Assembly: GCF_030272615.1 (NCBI RefSeq)
Contig: NW_026728923.1
Span: 40,001 to 60,000, forward strand
Length of the DNA: 20,000 nt
DNA from: Cryptomeria japonica
Lineage: Eukaryota > Streptophyta > Pinopsida > Cupressales > Cupressaceae
Reading direction: 5' to 3'
The notes beneath the pieces are model-generated. The model made no database searches and had not been told where the DNA came from. It saw nothing but the letters and a program-made list of their open reading frames with translations. Each line of letters opens with the position of its first letter. The stretch's first letter is position 1. Positions 18,060 to 20,000 of this stretch are shown piece by piece. The position numbers and the translations under genes are program-made.

Positions 18060-18172
18060 CACCTTTGATGCGCTGCCTTCACTAATTTCCAGAAAAGGCA
18101 AAAAAAAACGATATTTTAAAATTTCCGTTCTGAAAGATAGTGAAAAAAACGGAACGCGGGTGCCATCTTGAG
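18060..18172. repeat. AT-rich island, copy 6
   Basis: Complete copy with one arm change (ttccgttct) that breaks a single pair of the hairpin; gagatttt is changed to gatatttt. Confidence 0.85.
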
Positions 18173-18573
18173 CCCTTCCTGGTGCGCAGCCCAGGCAAGT
18201 TGTGCGCACCAAGGTGCCCACCCTGGCGGAGGTGCGCGCCCGGGGCAAACCGGGCTCCGACTTCGTGCACTGCATGGTGCCCACCAAGGCGCGCAACCCA
18301 GCCAAGGTGCCCACCGCAGCGAAGGTGCACGCGAGGTGCGCACCCGAGGTGCACACCCGGGGCAAACCGAGCTCCGACTTCGTGCACGCCGCACCTTGGA
18401 GCACACTTCAGAGCGCTCCTTGGTGCGCACCAGGGCGCGCAACCCAGCCAAGGTGCTCACCCCGGCGAAGGTGCACGCGAGGTGCGCACCCGGGGCAAGC
18501 CGGGCTCGGACTTCGTGCACGCCGCACCTTGGAGCACACATCGGAGCGCTCCCGGGTTCGCACCAGCATTGCG

Positions 18574-18693
18574 CACCTTTGATGCGCTGCCTTCACTAAT
18601 TTCCAGAAAAGGCAAAAAAAAAAAAAAAACGAGATTTTAAAATTTCCGTTTTGAAAGATAGTGAAAAAAACGGAACGCGGGTGCCATCTTGAG
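18574..18693. repeat. AT-rich island, copy 7, with longest A-run
   Basis: Complete copy with intact arms and an A-run of 16, against 9 in copy 5. It is the last island before the next 5S unit begins at 18736. Confidence 0.85.
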
Positions 18694-19960
18694 CCCGCCC
18701 TGGTGTGCAGCCCAGGCAAGTTGTGCGCACCAAGGCACCCACCCTGGCCAAGGTGGGTCACGGGGTGGGTCCTAGGGTGGGTAACGGGGTGGGTACTAAG
18801 GTGCGTGCCAAGGTGGGTCATGGGGTGGGTGCCAAGGTGGGCACCAGGGTGGGTGTGCACCAACCCTAGCCAGGGTAGGTCACGGGGTGGTTGTCGGGGT
18901 GGGCGTCAAGGAGCCAAGGTGGGTGGCAAGTAGCCAAGTTGCGTGCCAAGGTGGGTGTCGGGGTGGGTGCCAAGGATCCAAGGTGGGTGCCAAGGAACCA
19001 AGGTGGGTGTCTGGGTGGGTGCCGAGGTGGGAGCCAGGGTGGGTCCCAAGGTGAGTGCAAAGGTGGGTGCCAGGGTCAAGGTGAGTGCCAATGTGGGTTC
19101 CAAGGTGCCAGGGTCAGGGTGAGTGCCAATGTGGGTTCAAAGGTGCTAAGTTGGGTGCGAGGTTGGGTGCGAGGGTGGGTGGGTGCCAAGGTGTGCTAGG
19201 TGGAAGCCCGGGTGGGTCGGCATCCCATGGGTGTCGAGTTGGGTGCCTGATGGGTGCTTCTTGTCAAGTTTTAGTCGTCGGGACTCATTTCGAGCCTTAG
19301 AGGTCGTTTCTTGTCCGGTTGCCCTGTCTTCGACCTGGGAACCCAATTTTGGTCCTCGGGTCCCATTTTTTTTTGTCTCGCATCCCACTTTTGGCCTGTG
19401 GCCTTTTCGGGGTCGATTCTCGTTTTGGGCATCAGAGCATGTTTCTTCTCCTAAAACCCAATATTTGTTTATTAAGTCTCGGAACACATTTTTGTTCTCG
19501 TGGACCCATCATGGGTCTTGGAACGCATTTGTGGTCCTTGGGTCCCATTTTGCATCCCGAAACTTGTGTTTTGGTGCTTGATCCCTATTTTGGGTGCCCA
19601 CCTTGCACCAAGTGCGCACCCGGGGCAAACCGAGCGCCTTGGTGCACCGGGGCAAGATCGAGCGTGCACCCGAGGCGCCCCGAACATGCACCAAGGTGCA
19701 CTCGGCCCACATGTGAGCGCAGGTCGTTGCGCCCGAGGTGGTGTGTGGGCACCGCGTTGCAGACGGGACACTGCACGCACACGACGCCCCGTCCAGGTGC
19801 ACGCACGTAGGCCGGGCCGGGTGCACACCCGACGCCCTAGCAAGGTGCGCGCACCCGGGCAGGGCTCACACTTGGCGAACGGGGCGCACTTCGCGAGGGA
19901 GGGTGTGCACCTCGACGGGGGTGGGTGGCCGGGGTGGATTCGCACGTGGGTCGCGGTTTG

Positions 19961-19989
19961 CTAAGTACACACTGCGACAAGCTCATAAC
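19961..19989 (+). promoter_or_regulatory. Upstream region of the second 5S gene
   Basis: Identical to 13926-13954, with taagta at the -28 position and C at -1. Confidence 0.6.
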
Positions 19990-20000
19990 GGGTGCGATCA
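19990..20000 (+). rRNA. 5S rRNA: 5S ribosomal RNA gene, first 11 bases, cut by window end
   Basis: gggtgcgatca matches the first 11 bases of the intact gene at 13955, at the exact 6,035-base offset and behind an identical leader. The rest lies beyond the window, so its integrity cannot be judged. Confidence 0.9.

Larger units (their letters stand above)
16741..18693. repeat. Five macro-repeats of ~355-514 bp joined by AT-rich islands
   Basis: The islands begin at 16741, 17235, 17705, 18060 and 18574 (cacctttgatgcg), giving units of 494, 470, 355 and 514 bases. After each island comes gaacgcgggtgccatcttga, gccc(g/t)(c/t)cc, a gcgcagcccag block and then the module family of the preceding block in varying number. 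Units 1 and 2 share an extra segment that the others lack. Confidence 0.88.
12701..18735. repeat. Complete ~6,035-bp 5S-containing repeat unit
   Basis: Sequence from 12701 recurs from 18736 with a constant offset of 6,035 to the end of the window. The only difference I find over these 1,265 bases is A at 12751 against G at 18786. The unit holds, in order, ggtgggt array, T-rich degenerate repeats, GC-rich leader, 5S gene, GC-rich trailer, pseudo-tandem ggtgcgcacc modules and five ~355-514-bp macro-repeats ending in AT-rich islands. To the left of 12701 the sequence is a different stretch of ggtgggt array, so this is the first unit of an array or the left copy of a large duplication. An assembly duplication is possible. 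Confidence 0.88.
18736..20000. repeat. Start of the next 5S repeat unit (truncated by window end)
   Basis: This is a copy of 12701-13965 at essentially complete identity. It covers the ggtgggt array (18736-19235), the T-rich block (to ~19600), the GC-rich leader and the first 11 bases of a 5S gene. The joint with the previous unit lies inside cccaccctggc, a string that also occurs in the macro-repeats of the unit to its left (for example near 18210), consistent with unequal crossing over at that motif. Confidence 0.9.

Overview
The window is non-coding, repeat-saturated plant nuclear DNA. The one gene that can be identified with certainty is an intact 5S ribosomal RNA gene of plant type (13955-14073, + strand). 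The first 11 bases of a second copy end the window at 19990-20000. Internal 5S bases (for example GCGTTAGTGC near the 5' end and GCGCGCTTGGGCC around box A) look to me more like gymnosperm or early-diverging seed-plant 5S than like typical eudicot 5S. That placement is a low-confidence impression. No protein-coding gene is supported: the many long stop-free stretches are products of GC-rich tandem repeats and are open on both strands at once.

Layout from left to right: (1) 1-650, a diverged ~318-bp tandem duplication; (2) 651-1340, unassigned; (3) 1341-6790, a ~188-bp satellite array with a degenerate left edge and about 25 ordered units, almost identical in the right half; (4) 6791-11250, a block with 13 copies of the core cctcccctatataag. 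On the - strand this core reads TATATAGGGGAGG, the form of the plant RNA polymerase I initiator. The copies sit on three repeat scales: composite ~441-490 bp units, 311-bp units and 157-bp units. A 570-bp array of near-palindromes (9669-10240) is inserted in it; (5) 11325-13200, ggtgcgcacc-like and then strand-asymmetric ggtgggtgcc arrays; (6) 12701-18735, a complete ~6,035-bp 5S-containing repeat unit, with the next unit beginning at 18736 and showing a single base difference over the 1,265 bases visible.

My reading is that this is ribosomal intergenic spacer or nucleolus-organiser-type DNA in which a 5S gene lies beside duplicated Pol I spacer promoters that point the opposite way (leftward), with any 18S gene expected beyond the left end. 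No 18S, 5.8S or 26S sequence is visible, so physical linkage to the large rRNA genes is inference. Alternatively, the right part is the edge of a separate 5S array with unusually long (6-kb) units. Sequence shared between the promoter block and the 5S spacer (the 'acttccgacttc' motif and the ggtgcgcacc seed) favours a common history.

The points most worth checking are the 13-copy divergent promoter battery, an inverted repeat placed 32-35 bases downstream of promoters (with two compensatory base-pair changes among three copies), the 6-kb 5S unit, and the apparent spread of ggtgcgcacc palindrome arrays from one seed site in the promoter unit.
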